Source: Spirosoma sp. 48-14
GTDB lineage: Bacteria > Bacteroidota > Bacteroidia > Cytophagales > Spirosomataceae
DNA: 64,000 nt
Assembly (NCBI RefSeq): GCF_001898575.1
Contig: NZ_MKUD01000088.1
Span: 29,395 to 93,394 of the forward strand
Direction: 5' to 3'
Positions 1 to 8,618 of the stretch are shown here, in pieces (positions within the stretch are counted from its first letter, which is position 1; the number at the start of each line of letters is the position of its first letter). Position numbers and translations under genes: made by a program. A model generated the notes under the pieces. That model did no database searches and was not told the origin of the DNA. It saw only the letters and a program-made list of their open reading frames with translations.

Positions 1-1170
1 AATACGTATCTGGGCAGTACGGGTTTCGTCACGGATATTAATCTGGCCGTTAGCGTTCGGGGGCCGCAGGGCTTGCCGGGACTGGCCGGAACCGGCACGG
101 TATCCAGCATTACAAGCCCGGTCGATGGGGGAACGAGTCCACGATTTTTCCCGGTTTGTGAACTACCTGCCATAACGGGGGGGACAAACGACTTTGCCGA
201 AATCGAGTTACGGGCCAAGTCCTGGGCGTCGGCGGAAGGAAACGACATCCTGATTAATCTGTATATCGCCAACCGATCAGCCGGTGACCCTTACTACCAG
301 TACACCACCCAGGGGAGCGCGTCCTATTGCAGTCTGCTCGCCTACCGGGTTGCCGATGGGCGGCTGATCGTATACGCCATGACGGACAATAACTTTCGGG
401 CGATTGCCGTACGGGTAAACAGCTCCTTGCAGGCAACGATCTATGGTTCGCTGATTCCGCAGGCTACCGTTACCGGCACAAAGTATTTCGATTCAGGCGA
501 CCCGGCAACCTACCCGCCAATGATGAACCTGAGAAGCCGGTTCACGAGCTTCTACGCATCCAATTCGGACGGCGGCCTGTTTCCGCCAGTCATCACCTCG
601 CCGGGTAATGGGCTGATTAGTATCGGCTCAAATTACATTGCAGGCAATAGCGATGTAGCCCTGATCAATGCCAACCTGTCGGGTTCCGGCTTTAGCTTCT
701 GGCAGATGCTTTCGGCTGGTTCAAAACGGTTTCTGGCTACACTGACCGGCGCTGGACGGCTGGGTATCGGCGTTACTGCTCCGGCTGAAATGCTGGACAT
801 TGCCGGTCGGCTAAAGACAAAAGGGGTCGTATCGACGGGTAGCCTGCCAACGGCTTCCGTTAGTACGGCTGGTGCTGGCGGCACGGCCAGCGTTACCGTT
901 GCGGCAGGTAGTAACGATATAGCGGGTAAACTTACCCTGACTACCAGTGCCGGTTCTTCGGCTGGTAATAACCTGCTAACGCTGACCTTCAACGTAGCGT
1001 ACAGCGCGACTCCGGTTGCGGTGCAGATTTCAGCACGCAATGCAAAAGCGGCTGAGCAGCTTACCCGCGTCTACGTGAGTGCGATTACGCCCAACGGCTT
1101 TAGTTTGTCCAGCAGCGGAACCGCTCTGTCGGTGGATAGTTTTGATTTTCAATACCTGGTTATTGCCTAA
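1..1170 (+). CDS. Phage tail-fibre-like protein (5' end outside window)
   Basis: The frame is open to base 1, so the gene begins upstream of the window; the first methionine-like codon (TTG at 73) is internal. The visible start reads as a short collagen-like GPQGLPGLAG stretch, followed by a beta-rich, Ser/Thr/Gly-rich body. The C-terminal 130 residues (after GRLGIGVTAPAEMLDIAGRL) resemble the folded tip found on phage fibres. It lies first in the plus-strand late block. I infer a fibre or baseplate appendage; the exact role is not shown. Confidence 0.6.
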   Translation, partial: NTYLGSTGFVTDINLAVSVRGPQGLPGLAGTGTVSSITSPVDGGTSPRFFPVCELPAITGGTNDFAEIELRAKSWASAEGNDILINLYIANRSAGDPYYQYTTQGSASYCSLLAYRVADGRLIVYAMTDNNFRAIAVRVNSSLQATIYGSLIPQATVTGTKYFDSGDPATYPPMMNLRSRFTSFYASNSDGGLFPPVITSPGNGLISIGSNYIAGNSDVALINANLSGSGFSFWQMLSAGSKRFLATLTGAGRLGIGVTAPAEMLDIAGRLKTKGVVSTGSLPTASVSTAGAGGTASVTVAAGSNDIAGKLTLTTSAGSSAGNNLLTLTFNVAYSATPVAVQISARNAKAAEQLTRVYVSAITPNGFSLSSSGTALSVDSFDFQYLVIA

Positions 1171-1171
1171 G

Positions 1172-1672
1172 ATGAACCGCGATGTAATTGCCCGAATTCG
1201 CCGTACCGATACCGTATATCGGCTGCGGGTAGCGATGAGCAACCGACTGGAAAAGCCTGATCAGATGGAGCTGACGGCCCCGGTAATTGTGGAAGTGCTC
1301 GACAACAAGGAAGTACTGCTGCCGTGCGGATTCGTAACCGATTGTCACAGTGTTCCGTTGTGGCTGGGTAATATCCTGCCCGAATACGATAACCGAACTA
1401 ACATCGCGGCTGTCGTTCACGACTATCTGTACATGCACTGGGAGGAGTTTGCCCAGCAGCCGGGCCGGTATTACGTGTTTTCGCAGATGAATCGGAAATA
1501 TGCCGATCAGGTCTATCTGGAACTTATGAACCGCTTTCATCCGGGCGGCTGGCGTAACAAGCTGTATTACCGCGCCGTCCGGCTATTTGGCGGCTGGAAC
1601 TGGGATAAATACCGGCGTATAAATCAGGAAGCAAATGAAAAAGAACATGAAAAAGTTGATCAGAATCAGTAG
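1172..1672 (+). CDS. DUF1353-family phage protein
   Basis: A 166-residue protein from the ATG at 1172, one base after the stop of the fibre gene; a longer frame starting at 1079 would lie inside that gene. It carries the DUF1353 signature: a CGFVTDCHSVP block followed by a VVHDYLY block. Members are common in phage structural or lysis clusters and have been suggested to be peptidase-like, but no activity is established. The C-terminus is charged (Glu/Lys) and overlaps the next gene by 38 bases, suggesting translational coupling. Confidence 0.75.
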   Translation: MNRDVIARIRRTDTVYRLRVAMSNRLEKPDQMELTAPVIVEVLDNKEVLLPCGFVTDCHSVPLWLGNILPEYDNRTNIAAVVHDYLYMHWEEFAQQPGRYYVFSQMNRKYADQVYLELMNRFHPGGWRNKLYYRAVRLFGGWNWDKYRRINQEANEKEHEKVDQNQ

Positions 1673-1889
1673 TGTTGATCAAACCGGGGGCCGGGTGCTG
1701 ATCGCGGCCCCCGGCGTAGTTGACAAAACCGGCGTATCGCTGTTTTTAAATGGCGAAGCCGAAGCCTGGGGCAAGGGTGAAATCATCAGCGGAGAAGCGC
1801 ACATTGTCGGTCGCTCGTCACTGCCAGCAACCTACTCGCTCACGATGGAGATTCATACCGTAAATCCTAAATTGCTGACATCTGAATGA
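1635..1889 (+). CDS. Small hypothetical phage protein
   Basis: An 84-residue frame that starts inside the 3' end of the DUF1353 gene (a second ATG at 1647 is equally possible) and ends in an ATGA overlap with the next gene. It has a basic N-terminus and a beta-rich remainder with no motif I recognise. Overlap on both sides supports it being real. A small virion or chaperone protein is possible but not shown. Confidence 0.55.
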   Translation: MKKNMKKLIRISSVDQTGGRVLIAAPGVVDKTGVSLFLNGEAEAWGKGEIISGEAHIVGRSSLPATYSLTMEIHTVNPKLLTSE

Positions 1890-2827
1890 ATCTGGCAACC
1901 ATTACTGCCGGAGCCTATCACGGTTCCGGCTTTGTCACCGTCGCCTGTAATCAGGCCAACGGTACGGCCATTCTGGTGTACCGGGGTACGTCTCTGCTCG
2001 GTCAAGGGGTGCTCAGTGCCGGTAGTGTCGTTATCGCCGTTCCTGCGCTGGCGACTAATGACATTATTCAGGCCAGCGTGACCGAGCGCGGCAACGCTGC
2101 CGGTGCGCCGGTCGTGGTAACGGCCAGCGCCAACCCGCCGACCGGATGGCAAACCCCGGATACGGTAGCGGTGACGCGACCGAACGGCTCTACGGAGATC
2201 ATAGCGGCTAGTGCCTACGAAGCTGAATTCGGGGTTAAACCTGCGGCCAGCTACGACCCACGACTAAAAGTTTCGGTGGTGGGGCCGGACCCGGAAACGA
2301 TTCAGCAGATTGTCAGTACGCCGATTCTGTTCAGTGTGCTGATCGACAAACAGGTCGCACAAACCGTCGTTACGGTATCCAACGTCACCGGCCAGAACGG
2401 TACTCCGCTCGTTCGCTGGGCTTCGTCCGAAGCGTTCGGTAATTCACTGAGCCGCACCTTTACAGCAGCCGCTACGGTTACTATCGACGTAAAAGGCGAT
2501 AGCGACACGGCATTCGTTTCGCAGACGATCAGTGTTACCGTGTTCAGTCCGTCCACATCGACACCCTCGGCCAGCGATATTATCGCACTGGCCTATTCGC
2601 GTGGCAGCGGAACCGACATCATACGGGGTATCGTCAACGCTGGCAAAGCGTGTCAGTGCAAGCTGGAACCGTTTACCAGCACATGGCAGGCTATGGAGTT
2701 TCACGATTTCGACTGTCAGGATGTTGGCTTTTATCCGGTGCCTGCCGGAACCTACACCCTGTACGCACGGGTGAGCGGGGATACCAATTCGGCGAACTGG
2801 CGCTCGCTGACCGTCGTTAAACCGTAA
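1886..2827 (+). CDS. Phage structural protein with Ig-like beta domains
   Basis: A 313-residue protein joined to the previous gene by an ATGA overlap. The sequence is rich in Val, Thr, Ser and Gly with strand-length alternation. Two segments (about residues 135-215 and 225-313) look like Ig-type beta sandwiches. It has no signal peptide or membrane segment. Position in the late block suggests a virion surface or tail protein. No named family is recognised. It is the last gene before a promoter/operator at 2835-2873. Confidence 0.55.
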   Translation: MNLATITAGAYHGSGFVTVACNQANGTAILVYRGTSLLGQGVLSAGSVVIAVPALATNDIIQASVTERGNAAGAPVVVTASANPPTGWQTPDTVAVTRPNGSTEIIAASAYEAEFGVKPAASYDPRLKVSVVGPDPETIQQIVSTPILFSVLIDKQVAQTVVTVSNVTGQNGTPLVRWASSEAFGNSLSRTFTAAATVTIDVKGDSDTAFVSQTISVTVFSPSTSTPSASDIIALAYSRGSGTDIIRGIVNAGKACQCKLEPFTSTWQAMEFHDFDCQDVGFYPVPAGTYTLYARVSGDTNSANWRSLTVVKP

Positions 2828-2834
2828 TTTATTT

Positions 2835-2873
2835 TTGCGAATAGGTAATATTAATATTACTTTTTTATTTTTG
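2835..2873 (+). promoter_or_regulatory. Late promoter with palindromic operator (site A)
   Basis: The perfect palindrome GTAATATTAATATTAC is at 2845-2860. A TTG at 2835-2837 lies 20 bases before TACTTTTT, and a full TATTTTTG (TAnnTTTG-type -7 element) follows at 2866-2873. It lies 26 bases before the start codon of the next gene. The same palindrome recurs elsewhere in the prophage, so this is probably a repressor- or activator-controlled promoter. Confidence 0.7.
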
Positions 2874-2898
2874 TCCAAATCAAACTATTTCATTGTCA

Positions 2899-3855
2899 AT
2901 GGGAACATTACAGCAATTCATGCCGAACGTGACGCCCGGTTCGGCAGCTACGGCACACCGATCTGCGGATTACGGTTCGATTCAGCCGAAGGGTAGTTAT
3001 ATAGCCGTCGCGCTCGTTGTTGCGGCCAGCCTGCCGGAGTTTGGCATTAACTACACCATCGGCGCAGCGCCAGCCGCACCGCTGACGGCGAGTAATATTG
3101 TGGCGGCACTGAAAGACCTGGCCTATAAGGGGCAGTGCTGGTTTCTGGGCAACGGACTGGTGAACGGCAAAGCCGCCAAACCTACCGAGCGGAAGGCATC
3201 CCAGACCTACGGTTCGGAGTCGGCTCCCCGGCCTACGGGCGAAGTAGCCGAAAAGGTTGAATTCATGGTACGGGACACGTTCGCCAACGTCGATTTCTGG
3301 AACTCACTTCGGGCCGGTGCGCTGGGGCCGCTGGACGTTTATCTGTTTACCAATACGACCGTTCAGGTTATCCGTTACGCCAGCGAAGCGCCGGTATTCG
3401 ATGGCATTGGTTACGAACTGTCAGGCAACTTTGAGCAGGACATTCCGGGCGGCTTCTCCATTAGCTGGAACAAGGCAAATGGTCAGATTCAGCCGGTAAA
3501 GGGCATCAGCATGGCGGGGCTTAAATTTGAAACCCTACGCTATACGTTCGCTGTGGCAACGCCAGCGCCGACAAACCTTGCTCTGGTAGCGGGTACGACC
3601 AACCGCTACAACATGGTTACAGGCACGGCTGCCAAGATCAAGCGCGCCGTCAACGAGGGCGGGGCCGTGCGGTATTCGATCTTTAAAAACGGTTCGGACG
3701 ACATCCCGACCGCTGAACTGGTAACTATCGATAGTGATACCGGCGAGGTAACTATCGGCTCTGCTATGCCGCTGGGTCGCTACGTGTATACTGTTGCAGC
3801 CGAAAATACCTGTGGTGTGTACGGCACCTGGACGCTGGAAGTTATTGTCAAGTAA
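2899..3855 (+). CDS. Probable major tail (tube) protein
   Basis: A 318-residue protein from the ATG at 2899; a TTG six bases upstream is in frame but less likely. It is monocistronic, with its own promoter/operator in front and a strong terminator behind, as expected for an abundant virion protein. The first 220 residues contain a tube-like region (DVYLFTNTT to GGFSISWNKANGQIQP). The last 100 residues form an Ig-like domain after a PAPTN linker, the layout of lambda gpV. This is an inference from architecture; a capsid decoration protein is the main alternative. Confidence 0.45.
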   Translation: MGTLQQFMPNVTPGSAATAHRSADYGSIQPKGSYIAVALVVAASLPEFGINYTIGAAPAAPLTASNIVAALKDLAYKGQCWFLGNGLVNGKAAKPTERKASQTYGSESAPRPTGEVAEKVEFMVRDTFANVDFWNSLRAGALGPLDVYLFTNTTVQVIRYASEAPVFDGIGYELSGNFEQDIPGGFSISWNKANGQIQPVKGISMAGLKFETLRYTFAVATPAPTNLALVAGTTNRYNMVTGTAAKIKRAVNEGGAVRYSIFKNGSDDIPTAELVTIDSDTGEVTIGSAMPLGRYVYTVAAENTCGVYGTWTLEVIVK

Positions 3856-3889
3856 GCCAGCCTAGCGAAGTAAACCTGTGTCTATTCTG

Positions 3890-3929
3890 AACAAGGCGGT
3901 CGGCCACTGGCTTGACCGCCTTGTTTTTT
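3890..3929 (+). terminator. Rho-independent terminator
   Basis: A perfect 12-bp stem (AACAAGGCGGTC paired with GACCGCCTTGTT) encloses a 12-base loop and runs into a T tract. It closes the transcript of the probable tail-tube gene and separates it from the portal gene 14 bases downstream. Confidence 0.9.
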
Positions 3930-3942
3930 AGCTAAAATCAGC

Positions 3943-5934
3943 ATGTTATCATTTCAGGATTTACTACCCTATCTGCAACAGGGGGCCGGTCGAAACCGTC
4001 CCGGCTCGAAGCTGCTGCACAAATTTTACGGAAAGAGCATTTTGCACCGCGACGAAATCGAACAGGTTTTCGGGGATGCCTACCCCAAATACCTGGACAA
4101 AGACCGTCCGCGTGAACTGCCGGAGCATAAGAAGTATCGCAAGGAAGTCTACGAGAATGTCTTCCGGGGCTTTAAAAGCCGGGTAATCTCGGCCCTTGAC
4201 TACATCCGACAGGCTGACGATTTCGATGTTCAATGGCCGACGACTGACATTCAGGAGGTCGATAGCCTTCAGACCTACACCGGCAAGGGCTTTTCGGCGG
4301 AAGGTGATTTTGTCGAGTGGTTTTTCTCGAACGTAAAATCGGACTACGTTGATGACCCGAACGCGGTACTGCTGCTGCTGCCGGTCGAGCAGCCGCTAAG
4401 TGATGCGGAATACCCCCGACCGCAGGCGATGATTATTCCGTGTCAGGATGTCTGGATGTTTCGCCGGGGGAAATTCGCCGTGCTGGTAGCGCCCGAAAAA
4501 ACGATGCTGCCGGGCGATACGCCCGATGAACCGACCGGGAACGTACTGTATTTTCTTGACCATGACAGCTACACGATTGCGCGTCAGACCGGACTATCGA
4601 CCAATCAGAACGGCCAGCGTATCGCTGACTGGCAGATTCTGGGCATGGAAAACCTGTATGACCTGGAAGGCAACCTGCAAGGGCAGTTGTTCAATCCACC
4701 CCGGCACTACTGTAGTACGATGCCAGCGCGAAAGATCGGCCTAAAGCGCATCAAAAAAACACCCAAAGGCGAGGAGTATTACGAAAGTCTGATCGCCGAT
4801 GCCCTGCCGCATATTCGGCTCGGCCAGCGCAATCAGAGCGACATTCAGGTAGAGACCAACTTTCACGTTGCCAGTAAGGAATGGCGACGTAGTACCAGCA
4901 AATGCAAACAACCCGGCTGTACGGGTGGCGTGATTCATATCCGGGATGACGTAAAAGGTACGAAGTCAGGCGAGCCGGGCGCGATCATCGACGTTAGAGA
5001 ATGCCCAACCTGTAAAGGCACCGGCTTTCACGATACGGGTAGCGGTCTGAACATTATGTACGTCGATGCCAGCGATGGCACTACGCCGGGTGATCTGCGT
5101 AACGTGCCGAGTGGCGACCCTGGCGGATTTATCAAGCGGCCTATCGAATCGCTGAAAACCTTCGTGGAAGAATTCAAACGCAACTGCGAGGAGGCTTACA
5201 CCACGATTGATATGCAGTTTATCCGTAAAACGCCCTACGATGAGTCGGGAGCCAGTAAGCGGTACGATAGGCAGGAAATGCTGCGTACGCTGGTCGTTAA
5301 CGGGGTGCATATTGTCGATCTGATGAGTTTCGGCTACGAATGTATCGATGCACAGCGATTCGGAGCCAGCGGACGGCTCGGCGAGCAGTTACCGGAAGTG
5401 CTGGCCCCCGTCCGGCTCGATCTGGAAAATGCGGAGTTGACCCGCGAAGAACTCAACAACGCCAAGGATAAAAAGTACGACCCGACGCTGGTGCAGGCGT
5501 ACGAAAAAAAGATGCTGCTGTATACGACCGGCGAACAGTCGGACGAATACCGGCGGTATGTACTGCGGACGCAGTGCGACCCGTACCTTGACGTTACCGA
5601 GGAAATGAAAGCCTACCTGCTCGGCGTAGCGTTCCGTAACCCGGACAGCCCCGAAAACCGGGCTAAGATCGAACGTATCTACCTGTCGCTGGACTTTGAC
5701 GGACTGGTTGCCGATGCACTGCGCGAGGATGCCGATTTCTGGCAGAAAAGTCTGACCGAGCAGTACAATGAAATCGTTCGTCGGGGTAAGGCGCTGGTCG
5801 GGCCGCAGACGGTCGGGCTGGCCGCTACCGGGGGCGCTGGCGGAGGGGCATTTCCAACGATTGACCCCCTGAGCCTGAAACCACCCGTGGACGTACAACA
5901 GATTGAGCAGACCCAGCAAAAACAATTCAATTAA
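3943..5934 (+). CDS. Probable portal protein with zinc-finger insertion
   Basis: A 663-residue protein directly upstream of scaffold and capsid genes, in the usual place for the portal (the dodecameric DNA-entry ring of the head). Residues around 365-440 resemble a portal stem/clip region, and the C-terminus is flexible and Gln-rich. Unusually, residues about 325-365 carry CxxxxC-xGG and CPTCKGTGF, the pattern of a DnaJ-type zinc finger, inserted in the middle. It is longer than most portals (around 450-550 residues). No membrane segment is present. Assignment is from size and context rather than a diagnostic motif. Confidence 0.6.
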   Translation: MLSFQDLLPYLQQGAGRNRPGSKLLHKFYGKSILHRDEIEQVFGDAYPKYLDKDRPRELPEHKKYRKEVYENVFRGFKSRVISALDYIRQADDFDVQWPTTDIQEVDSLQTYTGKGFSAEGDFVEWFFSNVKSDYVDDPNAVLLLLPVEQPLSDAEYPRPQAMIIPCQDVWMFRRGKFAVLVAPEKTMLPGDTPDEPTGNVLYFLDHDSYTIARQTGLSTNQNGQRIADWQILGMENLYDLEGNLQGQLFNPPRHYCSTMPARKIGLKRIKKTPKGEEYYESLIADALPHIRLGQRNQSDIQVETNFHVASKEWRRSTSKCKQPGCTGGVIHIRDDVKGTKSGEPGAIIDVRECPTCKGTGFHDTGSGLNIMYVDASDGTTPGDLRNVPSGDPGGFIKRPIESLKTFVEEFKRNCEEAYTTIDMQFIRKTPYDESGASKRYDRQEMLRTLVVNGVHIVDLMSFGYECIDAQRFGASGRLGEQLPEVLAPVRLDLENAELTREELNNAKDKKYDPTLVQAYEKKMLLYTTGEQSDEYRRYVLRTQCDPYLDVTEEMKAYLLGVAFRNPDSPENRAKIERIYLSLDFDGLVADALREDADFWQKSLTEQYNEIVRRGKALVGPQTVGLAATGGAGGGAFPTIDPLSLKPPVDVQQIEQTQQKQFN

Positions 5935-5939
5935 TATTT

Positions 5940-5971
5940 TTGAAAATGTAATATTAATATTACTATTTTTG
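5940..5971 (+). promoter_or_regulatory. Capsid-operon promoter with palindromic operator (site B)
   Basis: A perfect GTAATATTAATATTAC at 5948-5963 is flanked by two copies of TATTTTTG (5935-5942 and 5964-5971). TTG at 5940-5942 is 21 bases before the second TATTTTTG, matching Bacteroidota -33/-7 spacing, with the palindrome filling the spacer. The start codon of the next gene is 46 bases on. Confidence 0.75.
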
Positions 5972-6017
5972 GTCTGATCAATTGCGAGTATTACAAACGA
6001 AACTTTTTCAATGAGTT

Positions 6018-6392
6018 ATGGCAAAAACAACTAAACCGGCGACTCAGCTAGCCGCTGAACTTACGGAAGCGCGTAAGACGACCGAAAAGACCTATGATCA
6101 GTTGCCCCCGCATCACGAGATCGTTGTACAGGTTGGCCCCCGGAAGCGAATGCAGCGCAACAAGGTCGTCACCGTCGAGGAGGCCCGAAACGTGATTTTC
6201 ACCAAAGCCGGGTACGAAGCGATGGACCGGGACGAGGAAACGGGCGACACGACGCACATCCTGACCAAAGTGCTGGGCATTCCCGAATACAAGGATGTCG
6301 AAGACTTTACGATTCCTGACGGCAAGCGCAAAGAATTCGACATCCTGTATTTCGCTGAGGTCGATACCGACGAATCCGAGCCGGAAGCCTAA
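6018..6392 (+). CDS. Hypothetical phage head-region protein
   Basis: A 124-residue, highly charged protein between portal and scaffold, first gene behind promoter/operator B. It begins with a Lys/Thr-rich tail and ends with an acidic DTDESEPEA tail; the middle is a small mixed fold. I do not recognise a family. Its place suggests a head-assembly factor, which is inference only. Confidence 0.6.
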   Translation: MAKTTKPATQLAAELTEARKTTEKTYDQLPPHHEIVVQVGPRKRMQRNKVVTVEEARNVIFTKAGYEAMDRDEETGDTTHILTKVLGIPEYKDVEDFTIPDGKRKEFDILYFAEVDTDESEPEA

Positions 6393-6466
6393 ACCCGATT
6401 CGGACTAACCCTTACTAATTTTTTCATGCGTACCGGGGCCTTGCTGGCCCGAAACCAATTACCAGA

Positions 6467-7333
6467 ATGAAACGGAGAGCTTTTCTCGAAACCGCGTTAA
6501 AGAAATACGGGCTAACAGCCGAACAAGCAAAAGAATTCATCGAAAAACTCGAAGATGAGTACGATGATAACGAGGCCGCTAAAGTGCTGGCTTCGCTGAT
6601 GACTGCCGACGAAGCGAAGGGCAACGACGACATTTTCAAGGATGTCAAAAAGCGGGTAAAGGCCGAAGCACTGGACCCGATTGACAACATGCTCAAAACC
6701 TATGAGTCGAAGTTGAGCGACGCTCAGAAAACGGAGTATGCCAAGTTCGGGCCGAACGATTCGCACAAGAAATATTTGTTCATTTTGAAGGCGTTCGATG
6801 AAGCAGGTACCAAAACCGGCGACAAGAACTACGACGACCTGAAAGGCGAATACGATGCGCTGAAAGGGCAGCTTGGTACGGATTATATCAAAAAGACCGA
6901 TCACGATACGGTACTGGGCAGGCTGTCGCAGCGTGAAACCGAGCTGACGAACGTGCAACTGCTCAATAAAGCCGTCCGTTCGGGCAAACTGCGCGACACA
7001 TCGGGCGACCGTCATTTCGAGCGCAATTTCATTTCGGATGCGCATGATCTGATTACACAGGTCGGTATCGGCGATAAAAAACTGAAAGGTGTGATCGGTG
7101 CTGACGGCAAGATCATGCGGGCCGATTCACCCGAACAGCCGTTGCTGTTGGACGGCAAGGCGGTTGACCTGGCTATGCTGGCCGACCTGACGATTACCGC
7201 CTACGATTACGGTAAAAAATCCGACCCCACATCGAAAGATACGGTAAAGATTCCGACTGGCGCAGACAAAGCCACAACGAAAAATTCAGCCCTTGACGCC
7301 ATGATTGCCGAGGAAATCGCGGCTAACAAGTAA
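6467..7333 (+). CDS. Probable capsid scaffolding protein
   Basis: A 288-residue, charged, mostly helical protein immediately upstream of the major capsid gene. A long coiled-coil-like region (roughly residues 60-165) is rich in Lys, Asp and Glu. It is followed by a compact C-terminal segment (GVIGADGKI, LADLTITAYDYGKK) like the GP20/scaffold families of siphophages. Scaffolding proteins guide prohead assembly and leave before DNA packaging. Order (portal, small gene, this gene, capsid) supports the call. Confidence 0.6.
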   Translation: MKRRAFLETALKKYGLTAEQAKEFIEKLEDEYDDNEAAKVLASLMTADEAKGNDDIFKDVKKRVKAEALDPIDNMLKTYESKLSDAQKTEYAKFGPNDSHKKYLFILKAFDEAGTKTGDKNYDDLKGEYDALKGQLGTDYIKKTDHDTVLGRLSQRETELTNVQLLNKAVRSGKLRDTSGDRHFERNFISDAHDLITQVGIGDKKLKGVIGADGKIMRADSPEQPLLLDGKAVDLAMLADLTITAYDYGKKSDPTSKDTVKIPTGADKATTKNSALDAMIAEEIAANK

Positions 7334-7388
7334 CGGGTCGATGGCTGATCTGTAACGAGTTTCAATCTTAATCACAAAATCGCCCAAG

Positions 7389-8558
7389 ATGGCAAACAAT
7401 GTAAATTTATCGGCGGCTCGAATCCTGCGAGCCTGCATCATGCACACGGCGGAGAACGCGCCTAAATTCAGCCAGATCGGTAGCTTGCAGGCGTTGCGCT
7501 CTCCGCAACTTGCCGGACTGCAAACGGCCATGAGTGCCGAAGGTGCTGGCGAGGAGAAGCGGTTGAGCTTTGAAGCCGGAGCCGGAGCGGACGACGTAGT
7601 TCCGAAGGTTCGGCTCAACTACCGCAAGCAGTACACGACGGGTACGACCTCATCGACGCGTTCGGTCAATACGTCCGGGACGCGCCCCGGTGCGGTTACT
7701 GAGCTGGACGTAACGTATACCGGCTACAAACAGTACGATCTTGAGTTTCGCACGATTGATCTGATGTCGCTGGAAGAAGCGGCTAAACAGTACTACGACG
7801 GCGTTATCGCTGGCGCTGTTCAGCTTGACGCTGGCGACGCGGCCAAGATGACCGAAGCCGCACTGGAATTCTACCTGACGGTTGAAAAAGACCTGTTGCA
7901 GCCACTGAACACGGCGGCACTGACGGCACTGATTGCGGCTGTCGGCACCAACAAGGTTACCAACTCAGCCGTACCGAAGGACATCTACCTGTATTACACC
8001 GATAGCAAGCTGCGCGATGATTTCTGGGGCTACCTCAACGATCTGCGTACGGTTCACGGCGTTACGGGTAAGTGGATAGTGATCGGGGGACTGAAAATGG
8101 TTAGCTGGCTGCGTAAGTCGAAGATCATGGATATGAACTCGCTGGGTATGGACGCGAAAGCCATGTACGATACCCTTCCTGCCGAGTTCTACTACGATCC
8201 GCAGATCGACACGAGCTACGGTCAGGATAAAATTCTGATCATCGAGCCGGGTTCGGCCTGCTGGCAGCAGATCATGGAACACGAAACGATTGTCAAGAAA
8301 AAGAAAGTGGCTAACACCTCGTTCGGTGGGGCTCGTCTCAAAATTGCACAGTACGATTCGCCGACATTCGATCTGAAAGTTGACCTGCGCGTTCGTGAAT
8401 ACGATACGACCAAGTACCCCTACGAGATCGTCACCCCGTCGTCGGGCCTGTACGGGGTCTTTACCCGTCCGGCTGGCTTCGCAAAAGCGTATGACGGTTG
8501 GAGTACGTACACAGGTATTATCGGCGCCCGACTGGTCAATACGGAGCCGGTTGTCTAA
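7389..8558 (+). CDS. Major capsid protein
   Basis: A 389-residue protein downstream of the scaffold gene and followed by a strong terminator. It shows HK97-like features: a variable N-arm (about 70 residues), a long spine-helix region (ALEFYLTVEKDLLQPLNTAALTAL is too long to quote as one motif; see residues 160-183), a P-domain with IVIGGLKMVSWLRKSKIM, and a C-terminal beta region (YGVFTRPAGFAKAYDGW). Size and position are typical. No protease gene is seen nearby, so maturation by cleavage cannot be judged here. Confidence 0.7.
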   Translation: MANNVNLSAARILRACIMHTAENAPKFSQIGSLQALRSPQLAGLQTAMSAEGAGEEKRLSFEAGAGADDVVPKVRLNYRKQYTTGTTSSTRSVNTSGTRPGAVTELDVTYTGYKQYDLEFRTIDLMSLEEAAKQYYDGVIAGAVQLDAGDAAKMTEAALEFYLTVEKDLLQPLNTAALTALIAAVGTNKVTNSAVPKDIYLYYTDSKLRDDFWGYLNDLRTVHGVTGKWIVIGGLKMVSWLRKSKIMDMNSLGMDAKAMYDTLPAEFYYDPQIDTSYGQDKILIIEPGSACWQQIMEHETIVKKKKVANTSFGGARLKIAQYDSPTFDLKVDLRVREYDTTKYPYEIVTPSSGLYGVFTRPAGFAKAYDGWSTYTGIIGARLVNTEPVV

Positions 8559-8574
8559 TCTCTTCACTTACCGG

Positions 8575-8606
8575 GCCGGTTCAGTACTCAATCTGAACCG
8601 GCTTTT
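8575..8606 (+). terminator. Rho-independent terminator after capsid gene
   Basis: A perfect 10-bp stem GCCGGTTCAG / CTGAACCGGC with an 8-base loop (TACTCAAT) runs into TTTTCTCC. It separates the capsid operon from the lysis/adhesion block. Confidence 0.85.
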
Positions 8607-8618
8607 CTCCTCCTCGAA

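Noticed and set aside
5389..5925. Long minus-strand frame opposite the portal gene
   Set aside because: It is a shadow of the portal reading frame; no family similarity, and the plus-strand gene is clearly coding.
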